This document shows, in pieces, positions 48,001-61,060 of a stretch of 64,000 nucleotides of DNA. A model generated the notes under the pieces. It was not told where the DNA came from. It did not search any database and saw nothing but the letters and a program-made list of their open reading frames with translations. The position numbers and the translations under genes were made by a program. Position 1 is the first letter of the stretch, and every line of letters starts with the position of its first letter. Source of the stretch: Volvox africanus (Eukaryota > Chlorophyta > Chlorophyceae > Chlamydomonadales > Volvocaceae); the NCBI GenBank assembly GCA_030268105.1, contig BSDZ01000003.1, positions 4,566,001-4,630,000 on the forward strand, read 5' to 3'.

Positions 48001-51000
48001 TCGTCCAGCACCTCGAACCCGTCTTCACCCAGCATCCCTACAGGCTCACCTGCCTGCCGCCGCCGCAGCCGTTCCCGATATGCCGCCATGCGCATTTGCC
48101 CACGTTCAGCCAACCGCGCCATGTCCACCTTCCGCTCATAAGCACGACGTAGCAGCTCGTCGAGACGGCCAGTATAGCTGGGATAGTTGCGCTTTAGGTA
48201 GCGGACGTGGCGAATACACGCAGTGATGGAATAAGGGAGCACATTGGAGCAGGACTTCCATGGAAGCCGCACGTGCAGGCCCGTCTCGGCTGCCAGCTTC
48301 ACGTATTCAGTCAGGAGCACACGATCCTCGGAAGCAGTCCACAGGATACGGGTCATGCGGCTTGGAGCGGCCATGCTGGGCATGCGCATGCGCGGCCCCA
48401 TCCTGCCGTCGTCGGCAGCGGCCGCGTCTGCTTCCTCGCCAGCGCATCCATTGCCGCCGGCTTCTCCACTGCCGTTATCACTGCTGCGTCGCTGGCGCCT
48501 GCCAGCACCATCGGCAGCCGCACCGCCCTCGTGAGACATTAAGGACGCAACGAGCAGGCGCTGTCGTCCGGGGCCGACCGCTGCGAGCGTTTTGTCACGG
48601 GCGGCCAACTGGGCGGAAGTAACGGTGCCGGCCTGCTCTTGGACGACATGGGCAAATGGGACAACGACACCGCTAGAAGGCAGGAACGACATGGCTAGAG
48701 TCAGAGGCGTATAAACAGGATGACATGGCAACAACCGCACGCTGAATTCCAGGTCAGAAGGATGCCGATGTGATGGGACACGGGTAATGGCCGCAGCCTC
48801 GACCCTACGTATCTCACCGCTGCCATCTCCGGAGCCTGGGGCCACGCGTGCATAAACGAGGACGGCCGGATCTCGGCCCCAGAGTGCGGCTATGTAGGAG
48901 AAGTGCATGGGGGCTAGAGACACCGAGAAAGGAGAATGATAACATTTGCGAGCAGTGCAGCAGCGGAGCATGTACACATGTGCATGCGGTACGGAACCGT
49001 GTGAAGCAGGTCCCGCTGAAAACACATGTTTGGCGCTGATTGGGCAGCTGACTGTCCACACGTACACACAGCCACTGCCACACAGTTGTCCGCGCTTGAC
49101 CCGCTGACCCGCATATGTGCTTCTTTCTCTCCTTGATACATCGATAGGACCCAGTGGCTTAGGACTCACCGGCAGGGGCGGCAAGACCGGTCTTATCGGT
49201 ACCGGTCAAGGTACGGGTGCACCTCCCTGTTGTTCCCTCCCTCCTACGGGTAAATGCCCAGAACGCACCTGCCGCTTGCGGCGCTGCCGCTGCTCCTTGC
49301 CACCATCTGTCTTGACCTCCTCACCGCCAGGACCCTCTTTCGTAATCTGCCTCTGGCGTTTGCGATGCGGGTGCCCCTCCGCCTCTGCCTCCGCCTCCGC
49401 CGCCTCTATCTCCGCGCGTGTACGCCGTCGCACAACGTAAGTCCCCGCCGCACGTGCCGCACGGCGCTCTGCTTTGGCGGCATCCCGCTCCATGCGCTTG
49501 GCGACCCGCGCCGCTTTACGCGCCGCCTTGGCCTCGCGTTCTGCCTCGCGCTCCTCCGCACGGCGCTGACGCGCGGTCGGGCTGGAACGCCGAATGGTGC
49601 GCCGCTTCATCATTCGCCGCCTGGAGAGGGAGAGACAGGTGCGAGGGTTTACGCGTGCGGACGGGAAGGCGGGGAGCTTGCAATAAAAGAGAGTGATGAA
49701 ACAGAGCTTGGGGCGACCGAACCTAGGGGATGCGAGAAGCCAAAAAGGCAAGAAACAGCGGTGTGGAATCTACTTTAGGTGAGAAGACCAGATGACGCAA
49801 AGGATGGCGCGTTAGACGCAAAAGGTATAAAGAAAGGGAGTAGGGAAGGACGGCAGACCGCATGTGTCACCCCTGGGGGTGTGAGCACATCCCAATCGCA
49901 CAGCGAGCTACGTCACAATACACAGGCTCAAGGGCATTATGAAATCTGCACTGTCCGTATTTGCTTCGCCGCCTTCTAATTCAAAGCGTTATGAGGACCC
50001 TGGCACCCGCCCGTTTCCATTTGAGCCATGCCAACTCATAATCCTTCGTGCGAACGTGATCCCCGCCGACGTCATGCATACCTCTCTCCTGCTGGCAATG
50101 CCTCGCCAACTTCGTGCGAAGTCAACCCCGGGGTGCCAGATGCTGCTTGACTCTGGCCCTGGCCACGCATGACTGCCCCGGTGTTCAGCCGGGCCAGGCG
50201 CAGCGGCATCCCCTCGCCCGCACTGCCCTCCTCGGCCCCTGAAGCCTCCGCCGCCGCGTCCCCAACGCGGTTCAGCCGGCGGCGCTTGTCTGATACGATG
50301 CGTGCCACCACGTCCACATCGATGCCCAACTGGCCCGCCAGGCTAGTGATCTGCACGTAAAGCACAGAGCGCCACCGACGCAGCAGGGAATTTGACACGC
50401 AGACGCCGGCTTTAGTTCAAACATGAACATCAGCTGGCATAATAGCAGGGCCCTGCAGGCAAGGCCTGGTGCTGCATAGCACCACGTTACACCAGATTAG
50501 CGCCCCTTTGACCCATAATATGCAGAACGGGCATATTGTCCTTTTGTCACGTAAGTGACCAAAGGACACTTATGGGCGTTCTCGATGCTGCATACACTAT
50601 TTGAAACGAGCAGAAAAGAATCTACACAGACAGGCAAGATGTGCAAACTGCCAGTGTACCGGGCACAGTGTACCCCGCCGCTGACTCACCTGCTGGCCGT
50701 CACTGAGATCGATGTGCTCCAGTCCAGCTTGTAGCTTGAGCCACTGTACCGCCGCCATTAGTCGCTGCCCGTGCCAGCTGTTGCGACTAAGCACCTCAGG
50801 AACAGCTGCAGTGCGGTCCAGAGGAAGCGGAACACAAAGAGAGGCCGGTCAGCCGGTGCGTGCATGCCGTCACATTGCGATGGGTGTGAGGCAAAAAACA
50901 AGGGAAATCATTTTGTCCCCAGCAGTCCCCAGGGGGTCAACTAGCAGTGGCGATAACCATGCTAAACAATTCCTGCTCCAATCATGAATCGACGTTCGTA

Positions 51001-54000
51001 ACACAGACTCCGTGTACGGCGTTGTGGTGTACGCGGGTGGGTGGGTGTGTTTGGTTTGACATGCTTTGCGTGTGTCAAGTAGCGCCACGCCAACGGCGTG
51101 GCGTGGATGGATGATGAAAGGCAGGATAATTGGCTCCTTGGCACATGCACTTCGCCGGTCTGTTGTCTGTTGCTGGCCAAGCGGTTGTCTGTTAACGAAA
51201 GACACCCCCTGATGCCTTTCGGAAGCGGTGAAGCGCGTGAAGGTGTAACACCGGGACGGTTCGTGCCAACTTCGCACGACTCAGTACATAATCTTATCGG
51301 CAGCGCTTGCCAGCCGGAGCCCCATCCCCACGCCACTGCTCACTGGTAGCTGGGAAGCATCTCCTCAATCGCTGCACCTCCGCGTGCGTAGTGCCTGTCA
51401 GACGGTACAGCTCCTCGAAGCGGCGCCAGTACTCGTCAAGCCCCGCTGCCGTAGTCAGGTCCACCTCCACGAACCGCCCGCTGCCACCCTGCATCCCCGA
51501 AAACCCCGACTGCGAAATGACTACAACCGGCGGGGTACCGTTGCCGCCACTGCCTGCGACCGCGTCCTCTGATTGAGCGGCAGCACCACCGGGAGTCGCC
51601 GCCGCACCAGCGGCAGGAACCTCCTTGCCTTGCGGAATTTCAAGCACTCCTGATGGGCCAGCAATCGACGAGGGATACAGATTGGGTCGCGCTGGCCATG
51701 AAGGATCAGGATTTCAAAGTCCCAGCCCAGGCAATACAGCAAATTGGTGGTGGTGGGTGCTGAACCTGGGAAAACCACTGATTTCGGAGAAGTCGGCATG
51801 GGAGACTGGATGAGGGTGCCCCGAAACACCGGGGAAGGTAGGGACTGCCAGGTTAGTGGCCACGGGTGATGTACCCCCCTATCCTACACACATCAACAGC
51901 AAATTGGTGCCAAGGTACCAGCGAAGGTCCCGATGTGGCGCTTTAGGTTTAGGTACCTTTCTGCTTCCCTATTTATGTTGCCACCACACGACCGCAGAGG
52001 GCCAAGACCCGCACTCCCTTACCAGGTGCACTGTGCGCTCGAAAAGAATGAAGCTATTTTATCCCGCTCGGGGCAGCAGGGAGATTATGACCCAAGCCCC
52101 CCCCATGCGCAGGCACTGCCCCAGACACCTGCATGTTGAAATCTACACCGCTGCCATTAACCCTCCCTCACTCCAATCCTCTACCAGCATCATATTACAC
52201 AACGTCAAGTCCTCCACTGCCGGCGTTTCTCACTCTGCGTTCACCGGCGGCGTCCCATGGCCTCCATGGCCACACTTACCCCTGCCGTGCACCAGAAGCC
52301 GTATACCGTGACCATCGCGCGCTCGCGCGCCTGCGCCTGGCCCAATGCGGCGCGTATTGTCCAGGCGCGAGCGGTCCACCACCGCCCACTCCAATAAACG
52401 CAGCCTCCGTAGGATGCTGATGAGATATTCAAGGCGGTGCACTGAGGTGCCGTCCATGATATTGCGGGCCTGCTCAGGAGTCAGGGAGCCCAGCGTGGCC
52501 CCGCACTCACACAGCCTCGCGAGCTCCTCGGGTGGCCGACGAGAGGTGCTGCCCAACACCTGGCGGAATGATTAAAAAAGGCAACGCAAGAACAATTCTC
52601 GGGAGAGAGCGGGGCTTCCGGGTGCAACTACGAGTGCAGGTGAGGAGGATGAGGCAGTGGTGATGGCACGTGGTAAAACACGGGTTTCCAATTATTATGA
52701 CCGTTCGAATGTGTAAATGGTAACACACCCGGAGGTGATTTTAGAAGACCGCACGAGTAAGGGCAAAAAGACGGCCTAAGGGCCTGTGCGCTGAACTTGT
52801 TCACCTGTAGCGCCACACTCAGCGGCATGATACTCCATAGCCGTCGTACACTGAGGTGACGCAGAGGCACCGTTAGGTCCTGCCCCATCGCAGCAGCTCC
52901 TGCACCGCCCGGTGCTGCTCCACCTGGCGGCCCATCGCCACCACCGCCCGCGCCTCCTTCGCCCCCGTCCGTTGCCGCCATACTTTGGCCCTGCATCTGG
53001 GGCTGCTGCTGCTTCTGCTGCCGCTGATGGTCGCCCTGTGTTCCAGTTCCCTTCATGGCCCCGAAAGCGAAGGCCATCTTCGAGCGCTCCGTGGCTGAGG
53101 CCAGGCTGAGCACCTCTTCACCCAGGCTGAGCGGCATATGTGGCATGCCGCCGGGATCGGGGTCCACAGACGCCAGCGGGTCGGCCTCGAAGCCACCCAG
53201 GCCTTCGCACACAGGTACGAAGGGGCCACAACGGACGTGCGCCGGGACGATGAACAGCCCCGCGTGCGGGGCACACGCGAGGGCAGCATAAGATGGATGC
53301 ATGGTGCAGCAGACAACAGGCCATGCAGCAATGATCAAAGTCAAATAGGTGAGCCGGTGTGGTTTTGCAGCCCGAATGTAGAGTGAAAACGTTCGGGTAG
53401 AGAGCAACAGACCAAAGCCGGTCGTGTCCTTCTCAAGGCTGGCATGGGATGGGCAGGCTGCGTGCCTCTGGTATGGGTTCTTACCTACGAGCTTGGCAAT
53501 TAGGAAGTGCAGTAGCCGCACTCGCACCATTTTGGCGGGAATAAGGCCGTTTTCCACAGACCGCGCTGTCGCTTCATTATGCACCGCGCGGAAGAGGCTC
53601 ACGCCGCGGCCGATGCGCAGACGGACGGCGTCACTGGTGGCCATCGCGGGGCGCTGCGCGCCGCCGCCAAGGCCGTCCCCGGCGCCACGCCCACCAGCGG
53701 CAGCGCCGCCGCCACCACGTGCGGCCGGTTCATCATCTCCGGGCTGCAGCCCCGCAGCCCTTTATTCGAATGATCATGGGAGTCAAGTAAACGACAATCT
53801 TCACGACCTCGCCGTCAAAATACACATTCGAGCTCGTGAGATGCATGGAAAGCCCAGCGGAGGGAAACGAAGTTCGAACGGAACTGAAGAAGATGTGCAC
53901 GACTAAGAAGGATCCCATCTGGATTTGGTAGCCCCGTACTTAGTAACACTTCATACAGATGCAGATGAAGCTTGCAGCCCCATAATGCCCTACATACCTC

Positions 54001-57000
54001 AAAAGCCCATCGGTAGTGTCATTGATAGCCTCAGCCACACCAACCGGCCTATGCCCATGGTCCGGGCCTCCAATCGCAGCGACAGCATGGTTCGTCTTGG
54101 CGGCAGTAGCCGCCGCCACGGCTGCTGCTGTTGCTGAGCCCGCCGCAGCCGCCGCTGCAACCACTGCCTCCGGGAGCAAGTTTCCGACAGGGTAGTCGAT
54201 CATCGTGGCCATTTTGCGAGCAGCGAGCGCCTTGCGGCAGCACTCAGACCGCAGCTTGCGTTCAAAGTCAGCCATGTGCTTGCGGATCTCGTCCATGAGC
54301 TCCGGCGTGGGTTCCAGATCGGGCCGTAGCAACGTATCAATCTGCCCGTGGGAGGCCCAGGAGGCCAAGAAAGAGTGGACTAACATTAAAAGGGCACTCG
54401 CATCAGATGCGCACCATGTTCTCAACCTTAAACACGCCAAGGTGGTGCTGTTCCACAGCCTGCCCCGGTGTCCCCAGCTTAAAAGAAATGCGACGACAGG
54501 GTTTGGACTCTCCCTTGTTGCTCGCCAAGGTTCATCCTGGCTTTCCAGGAGGCAACGGCACAGCCTCCCCTCACCGGCCTGTTATCGCCAAGGAAGCCCG
54601 GTGTCTCCACGCGGACAAGTTTGGCCTTGCCCGACTGCGCCAACCGATCCATGAGACGACGAATGGTCTTGATGTCGGGGCCGGCGGTGCTGTTCGGGAT
54701 AGGCTTTCCACTCGCCGCGCTCTCCCACTCCATAACCAGGCGACGGACCTGTTGCGGGTTAGCGTGCGGGACGGTAATGTGGTAGCCGAGGTGGAGGTGG
54801 TATGTAGAAGGCGCGTGCGGAGCAGTAGGGGAGAGATCCATATGCAGCAATGAACACGTAACCACATAAGTACGAAATAATCAAACAGAACGGAACGACT
54901 GTTTCGGGGCATTGTCTCGCGCAAGTGGCACAAGGCAAATGTGTCTCTTTGCAAGAACACCAGCTGACAGTGCATAGCTCGAGGAGCCATGAAGCGGCCG
55001 GGGCCAACTGCAGTGCGTTGGGTGATGGCACACTTCATTATGGTGCTGAGGGGTGAAGGGTGATTGAACCCGCCCGCGGTGGACCGCCTGACAGTGGCGC
55101 TCAGTTCAGAGCCTCACCAGGCCCAACCGACCTGCACTCTAGAGATGAAACGATGTTTGTTCAAGTGCTCCACAAGCAGCCGCAGCCGGTCCTCCGTCTT
55201 GAGCGTCTGCGCATGCATGCGTGGGTGTTAGCGGTCGATCTTAACTGACATCCCGGCAGCGAGTGAGGCGGGCTCGAGGTGCATGTTGTCACAATTGCTG
55301 AATATGTCCACAGCATATAAGCAGGGACGCCAGCGCTCTGCACACATTGCCATGCCGCCATAGCTGTCTAGGGAGCGAAACTCACTATGACTTTCGTCCA
55401 ATGGGGCTTCCGCTCTTTTGGTGCCTGAGGCGCAACTCCCGCGGCTGCCCCTGCACCTGCAGAGGCAGCCGCAGGTGCGCCAGACAATGCGGCAGGTGAT
55501 TGTGCTGCCACGGGACCAGGTGTGGCCGTCCCTGCTGCCACAGCCGCTATGATTGGGGGTTTCGTCAAAGGCGTCGTCATTACCGCCACATCAGCCAGGC
55601 GAGGCCGTTTGGGCGGGCGACTGTGTCCGTGACCGCGACCACTGCCGCTGCCGCCGCCGTGGCCAGAGCTTGCGCCGGCCCTACCGCGGGGAAGCTGCTG
55701 TGCCTCCTCCTGAAGCTCCATCTCTTCCGTCAGATCCTCGTTGGACTCCTCTCCATCCAGCTCATCGCCACTGCCGCTGCTTTTCTCAGCCGCCTTAGCC
55801 TCAAGTTCAGAGTCGGCCTCCGCATAGTCGTCGTCGTCGTCATTACCGGTGCCAACGCCCCCCAAAGCCTTTAACGCTGCCGCAATACCCTTGCTCGACT
55901 TAATCGCTGCGGACCGCCGAGGTCGCCCAATGGGCGCAGCAGCAACCTTCGCAGCAGCCTCCTCCTCATCAGCCCCAGCAGCTCCTGTGTCCTTCCTGAT
56001 ATCCTTAGTCCTTGCGTTCTTCGCCTTGACTTTGCCGTTGGAATTTGGCGTCGCTGCCGCTTTACCCCGCGTCTTGGCCTTTGTTGCTGCCACCGGTGCC
56101 GCTGTGGCCACGGCCGCTGTTCCCGGTGCCCCTGCTGGTACAGCATCGAGGACCGTGGGTGCGACCCCGGTCGCAACCCTACCAGCATCTGTAACCGACA
56201 GACCAGCGCCCTCAGCAACGGCCGCAACACCCTGCGTGGCTGGTTTCGGAACACCCTCATCAGCCTCGTTAGCAGCTGACGGCAGCTGCTGCCCCGCAGC
56301 CGGGGGTGGTAGGAGGTGCCGAGCTGCTGCCAGCAGCTCCCGAGGCGCCACAATACGATTGAGGACTGTGCGGCCCCGATTGACGACAGTGACTTGAAGA
56401 TTGTAGCGCTTGATGATGTCTACCAGCCTGGATAAGTCGGGGAAAGGTGCACGGTTGTGTGGCTTGAAGACGAGTCGAATCCATGACCGCAGAATACTGA
56501 ACATCCCGGGTGTTGACCTAGCGGCTGCTGAAGGAGGAGTGATAGCGGCCAAGCGTGTGTGCGAATCCCGCAGCCTTCCTTCGCTGGGATGTGTGGAGTG
56601 GATTAAGCGCCGCTTATGAGGGCTGATACGGTGCCCTCCATAGGTCCATAGGTCCATAGGTCCGTAGTGCACGGAGGCAAGAGCTAACACGAATAGAACC
56701 TTTTTTCCAGCAGTACTGCTAAGATCGGTCCGTACTCTGCGTCTCCTTGCACCCCTCAAGACTTACTTAGTGCCGTAAACCTTCGAGCTGACCCCTAGCA
56801 AGGAAAACAACTCGTGGTTCAGAACACCGTCAGAACCTGCGGACAGGACGCCCTCCAGCAACTGGCGCTCCAGTGACAGCTCTGTCACATGGATACAAAC
56901 GTTGCCCCCGTTGCCGCCCTCCACATCATCTGCATCGGCCTCGTCCGCGTCTATGGATGGGACGAGAAACCACCGAGCCACACCGACTTATGTTAGTGCC

Positions 57001-60000
57001 CAACTCCATGCCCAATTTTATGCTATAGAATCACACATAGCACTACCTTCTACTTGTCCCCCCGCTTTCCCTTGTTTATGGCATATCGCACTGCTCTGTC
57101 TGTTTGGGTGTGTGCGTATCCTCAGAGCTTAGATTTGGTTATTGGTTGATGCAAAGTACCATTGCGCACGCACGTGGCAGATAGCTAAGTATCCCTACTG
57201 GGGCAATGGTTCTATTTGTGTCCGCGGAACATGGCAGGCATAACGCAGGCATTTCCAAATCGGCACGCGTACCTTCACCGACCCCTTCCGGGTCGTCTCT
57301 GTCGGCGGAGGTAGGCACTTTCCAGTCCTTAAGCAGCCGCACACACGGGACCAGGCGGTCGCGAACTCGGCATGTCTCAAACGCCAGGTATCCCTGCTCC
57401 TCCATCTTGCGCTGGAGGTAGAGAGGGTGCCAAACGGGTTCGGCGGAGGGCATGGCAACGACAACGCATCCGGAAGGCGCGAGAGACGGCAGGTTAGGAA
57501 GATGACTGGAAGGGCAAGGGTAGGGTTGCAGCTTCCAATCTTACAACCCCTTACGCCCAGGCGCAATGCACCCCACTCTCAACCCACAAGACCCTCCGCA
57601 TCCCGTTTTAAGTTTTCTAGTATGTACGATCCGCATCTTCAAGTTACTCGGATTCGCTGATACGTAGATACCTGAAGTCCAACCCACCCGCAGCCTCCGC
57701 CATAGGCGGTGCCCACGTGTTCCTCGAAAGCCGCAAACCAGCTTCAGGTCAGACTCCACCACGACCCGCTCCGCCGTCTCAGCGATGGTGCTGCACACTA
57801 GCCGCATGTACATGTTGTCGTCCTGTAAGACATAGGTGGCCACCTCCATACCGCGGACAGCGTCCACCGTCTGTGGGTGCCCGGGAGTTCAGTGGCAAGA
57901 TGCCGATGGAATGATAAAGAAGGGATTGTGTCTTGGTCCAAAGCATTGGTCACGTGCCGCAACTGATAGGACGGTATCTGTTGCAAACAAACAGTCACCG
58001 GTGCCTTGTCGTTTCAGCATCCGCCCTTGTGCGCATCAAGACAAGCCGTCACGCGCAGAAGTGTTACTACGACCCGCAACCAGCACGCCTTACGACCCAG
58101 TCCAACCTTGCGTTGGGCCTCAGATCCACAGAAACCCCTTTAACCCTGTCCTCCCACACGTGAAGCCCCACCTTGAACATTTGCCCCGGCCCCAGCTTGA
58201 TCGCCGGCTGGAACCTGGGCAAGTGCAGCACCGATGACACGGTGACGGTGGCCCCGGGCGGCGCGAACACCACTGGGTTCTTAACCACCAGCTTCCGAGT
58301 CTCCAAGTTCTGAAACGCATCGGGCGGAGGTAACGCGACAAGGTGGCGTGAGGGCCGACGGGACAGGTTGTGAGGTTCCTCATGTGTGGCTCCGGAGATG
58401 CCTGCCAACGGGCTGTATGGTAAGGTCGTCCTTTCAAACCACCGTGAGGGCCGTCGATCGCTGCAATGTCATATTACATTTCATGCGAAATTTCTTGCGC
58501 CTCACCTTCACGATGTAGTAAAAGTTGCGGTAGGCGATGCCGAGATGATTGGCCAGGTCGGCATTGATGGTGCCCCGCCAACGAGTGCGCCCTACTGCCG
58601 CAAGCGCGGCCAGTTGCATGTCACTTAGCGGAAAGCGGCTGTCCTGGATCTCGTACACGCCCAGGACCGACATCCGCACGGCTTCGGAGGCCTGTGGGGT
58701 GGCGGCATGACACGGAAGCGGGAGGCCCGGGAGATGGGGTGGACTCTGGCGGGTGGGGAACATGGACGCATGATATGTCTGTGTATGTGAAGTAGGAGAA
58801 GCAAGGCTGGGTTGCGCCCAGAAGGCAAGTGGTGTGCAGATTAAAAGGCCGATTGTATGGGATCAATCGCGATGACAGCTGTTGGTCCGGCCAGGGACTT
58901 AACATTTCAGAGGGCCCATTTCGGCCGTTTACTCCCCACTCATCCGCCTACTAAAAGGCGACCTTCATATCCAAGGTTCATGACGCCATGGAAGTTAAGG
59001 GGGACCTTCTAATACATGATGCTACCCTTCCACTCCCACAGTGGCTCACGGCTGCACTCACCGCAATCATGACGTTGTCCGCGGCTGCAGCGGCGTGGGT
59101 AGTGATCTTCGGATCATCCCGAGATAACTGTGACAGCAGAAAAAGAGTTTGGCGGTCTTCGGACATTATGCCATCATCGCGGTGTCATCGCCCATGGAGG
59201 CAGGCAGTAAGGAGGTAAGATCTGCTACACGCACACATTAGCTTGGGCTACTATCCCCAAAGGCTAAGTCGATAAGCCCACTCTACCCCACGAGTTCCCG
59301 TCCTTTTGGGTATCCGTTGTCGGTCCAACGTTCGGTCCAAATTCCACGCTGGGTCACAACACGAGAGCAACCAAGGTTAAGGACCCTCACTGAGCCTATT
59401 ATATTGTCTGGTCGACACTCCGCATTCAATCTCCCCTGTCTCTCCCTGGTAATGAACCCCTACCATGATCGCCCTGGCCATCGGGTTAGCATCCGCTTTC
59501 TTCTTCGGGCGCGTGCTCCTGCCCTTCTTCCCCCCTGTCTCCGGAACCTCCTCCGTCGCATTTATCGCCCTGCGGTTCCAATGCACACCACAGCAGCTGG
59601 GAGGACAGGTTCGCCACACAAACCGCACGTCAGTTGACCAAAGGGAGGCCTGTGTGAAGTCCATATGCCTGCTTGCCAACACACCCAACCAAGGTTTGAA
59701 GCTATGAATTGTGCTTGGAGGTGCCGTATGTGATCGCCGAAGAGGTCCAATCAACCGGGCACTGCACGCTGAGTTGTGCCGCGAGTGGGAGAAGAAGACG
59801 GTGGGCCTATCTAAGGCTATTATGCACTAGTAACAGTCAGCACAACTCTTGTGTTTAAAGAAGACTTGACGTGGGAGGGAGGATGCCGGCAAGCCGTAAC
59901 CCTGGACTACCAGTGGACTACTTATCCCGTAACTGTTCCGTTCATGTAGCTCCGACTTTGCCTTCGCCCCGCAACACGACATCACAGATTTGACTGAGGA

Positions 60001-60191
60001 CGGGGCCTTGTATCCGACGATTAGCACGTGCACCCACGTGTTTGAAGGGGGCATCGTAAAGAACTGAACGTCCTCTGTACGCTGCACCAGTACGCCCCAT
60101 AAAGCGTTCTGCAATTGTGGAGGTAAAAATGTTATGGATCCGACGGGGAGCCGAGCTCCAAGGAGGTTCCATAGCGTCTCCACGGTACAGC
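45009..60191 (-). CDS. GTF3C1: Largest subunit of transcription factor TFIIIC (GTF3C1 / TFC3 / plant TFIIIC220 type), 19 exons found, at least 2,700 aa
   Basis: Exons: 60191-60034, 59127-59062, 58691-58506, 58309-58172, 57870-57688, 57411-57273, 56950-56767, 56427-55386, 55206-55132, 54748-54575, 54341-53998, 53633-53485, 53202-52805, 52559-52280, 51649-51344, 50805-50690, 50350-50082, 49620-49269, 48608-45009. Phases agree throughout. The subunit binds the B-box of tRNA-type promoters and recruits TFIIIB for RNA polymerase III. Diagnostic parts, in order: TVETLWNLLGARL; GRTRWRGTINADLANHLGIA followed by YRNFYYIVKNLETRKLVVKN (B-block winged helix); DLKLVCGFRGTRGHRLWRRL; TLKTEDRLRLLVEHLNKHRF; IRRLMDRLAQSGKAKLVRVE; GLIPAKMVRVRLLHFLIAKL; RLWSIMPLSVALQVLGSTS; GLDEYWRRFEELYRLTG; ILWTASEDRVLLTEYVKLAA; C-terminal MRHPGISEDLLVASMDVIPP. 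Ala/Gly/Gln-rich insertions make it far longer than plant forms (about 1,850). The first exon begins mid-codon; the start codon lies further upstream and was not found. Starts at 53633, 53202 and 48608 are the least certain. Confidence 0.87.
50537..50568. repeat. 14-bp inverted repeat, short loop, in a TFIIIC intron
   Basis: TGTCCTTTTGTCAC at 50537-50550 pairs with GTGACCAAAGGACA at 50555-50568 at 13 of 14 positions around a 4-nt loop. It lies in the intron between the exons 50805-50690 and 50350-50082. Confidence 0.75.
51736..51909 (-). mobile_element. SINE-like insertion, copy B, with 14-bp target-site duplication
   Basis: ACAGCAAATTGGTG occurs at 51736-51749 and again at 51896-51909, flanking a 146-bp insert (51750-51895). 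Positions 51751-51890 are almost identical, in reverse complement, to 30707-30849. A direct repeat of this length with a short non-coding insert fits a retroposed element using LINE-type integration. Oriented as copy A, the element ends in a short CCACCACCA run rather than poly(A). It sits in the TFIIIC intron between exons 52559-52280 and 51649-51344. No clear pol III A/B boxes were seen, so the SINE label is tentative. Confidence 0.7.
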
Positions 60192-61060
60192 CTGCAGGCG
60201 CGGAGAATCAAGCACAACAACATCGGCAAACTTTTTACTAAACAACGCGTGAATGATACGATAACAGTAACTTTGATCAATAACCCATGGCTTGTAAGGT
60301 TGTTTGAAGTTGTGCATCATTCTCGCCCACCTTCCTGACCCTCCAAGGCTATTTCCTCCACTGCAACTGACAATAGAGCATCCATTATAATCCTAATTGT
60401 TCATATATAGATCCTTAGGCATCATATATTGGGGCCTCACACTCTTCTGTCAAATTGCACACGACTGACAACAGGAGTGCTTCCTTTCGTTATTTACATG
60501 ATGAGATAAGTTATATTAGCAAAATGTCAAATAGTAATAGTCGAGGGCCAACTGGGCAAGGTTATGCGGTCTTGCGGTGACGCGGTGCGTGCGATGCTCT
60601 TTACCGGCAGTTATTACGACTTACCTTGTCCAACGCACACCTTGACCGTGGCATGCTGGCATCGTGCTCATGCCCCGTATAAGTTATCTACTTGCCTATG
60701 GCAACTATAAGCACGGAATTGTGGCGAAGGCATTCCTACCCATTTGCCCTAGTATAACGCACGCTATTTTGTTTGGTAAGTACAAACGTACAAGGTACGG
60801 TCCAGCTGGTACCGTCAAAACGCATGTAAGGACACAGATATCATAGGGACGAGTGCAGCTCAAGTGCCAGTTGGGGGACCACGGACCGAGGCCAACTTGC
60901 CTCCCTCCCATGCATCTGTTCCGTCCGCCTTTGTATATATGTTCCTGGACGGAGGTTCCGATGTACCTCTACCTGGTTCTTTACCCAGATAGATTAGAAT
61001 TATTTGAAAGATTTATTCCTTCCGCATCCATAACAGTGTGCATTTCCTTTCTTCTTTCTG
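60192..61060. other. Region upstream of the first recognised TFIIIC exon
   Basis: Must contain the start codon exon and promoter of the TFIIIC gene unless they lie further up. A short minus-strand frame near 60625-60680 ending in a GTAAGT donor starts with ATG, but its phase (2) does not match the first exon (needs 1). Otherwise AT-rich and without coding signal. Confidence 0.35.

Noticed and set aside
45808..48141. 777-codon open frame on the plus strand
   Set aside because: Antisense shadow of the TFIIIC terminal exon. The minus frame carries conserved family motifs; the plus frame is Ser/Ala/Thr-rich mirror sequence without any domain.
48609..49184. Upstream part of the long TFIIIC frame (Met at 49184)
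   Set aside because: Open by chance. The splice from 49269 needs an acceptor further down; the conserved protein resumes near LAARDKTLAAV, and the intervening residues have no similarity to the family.
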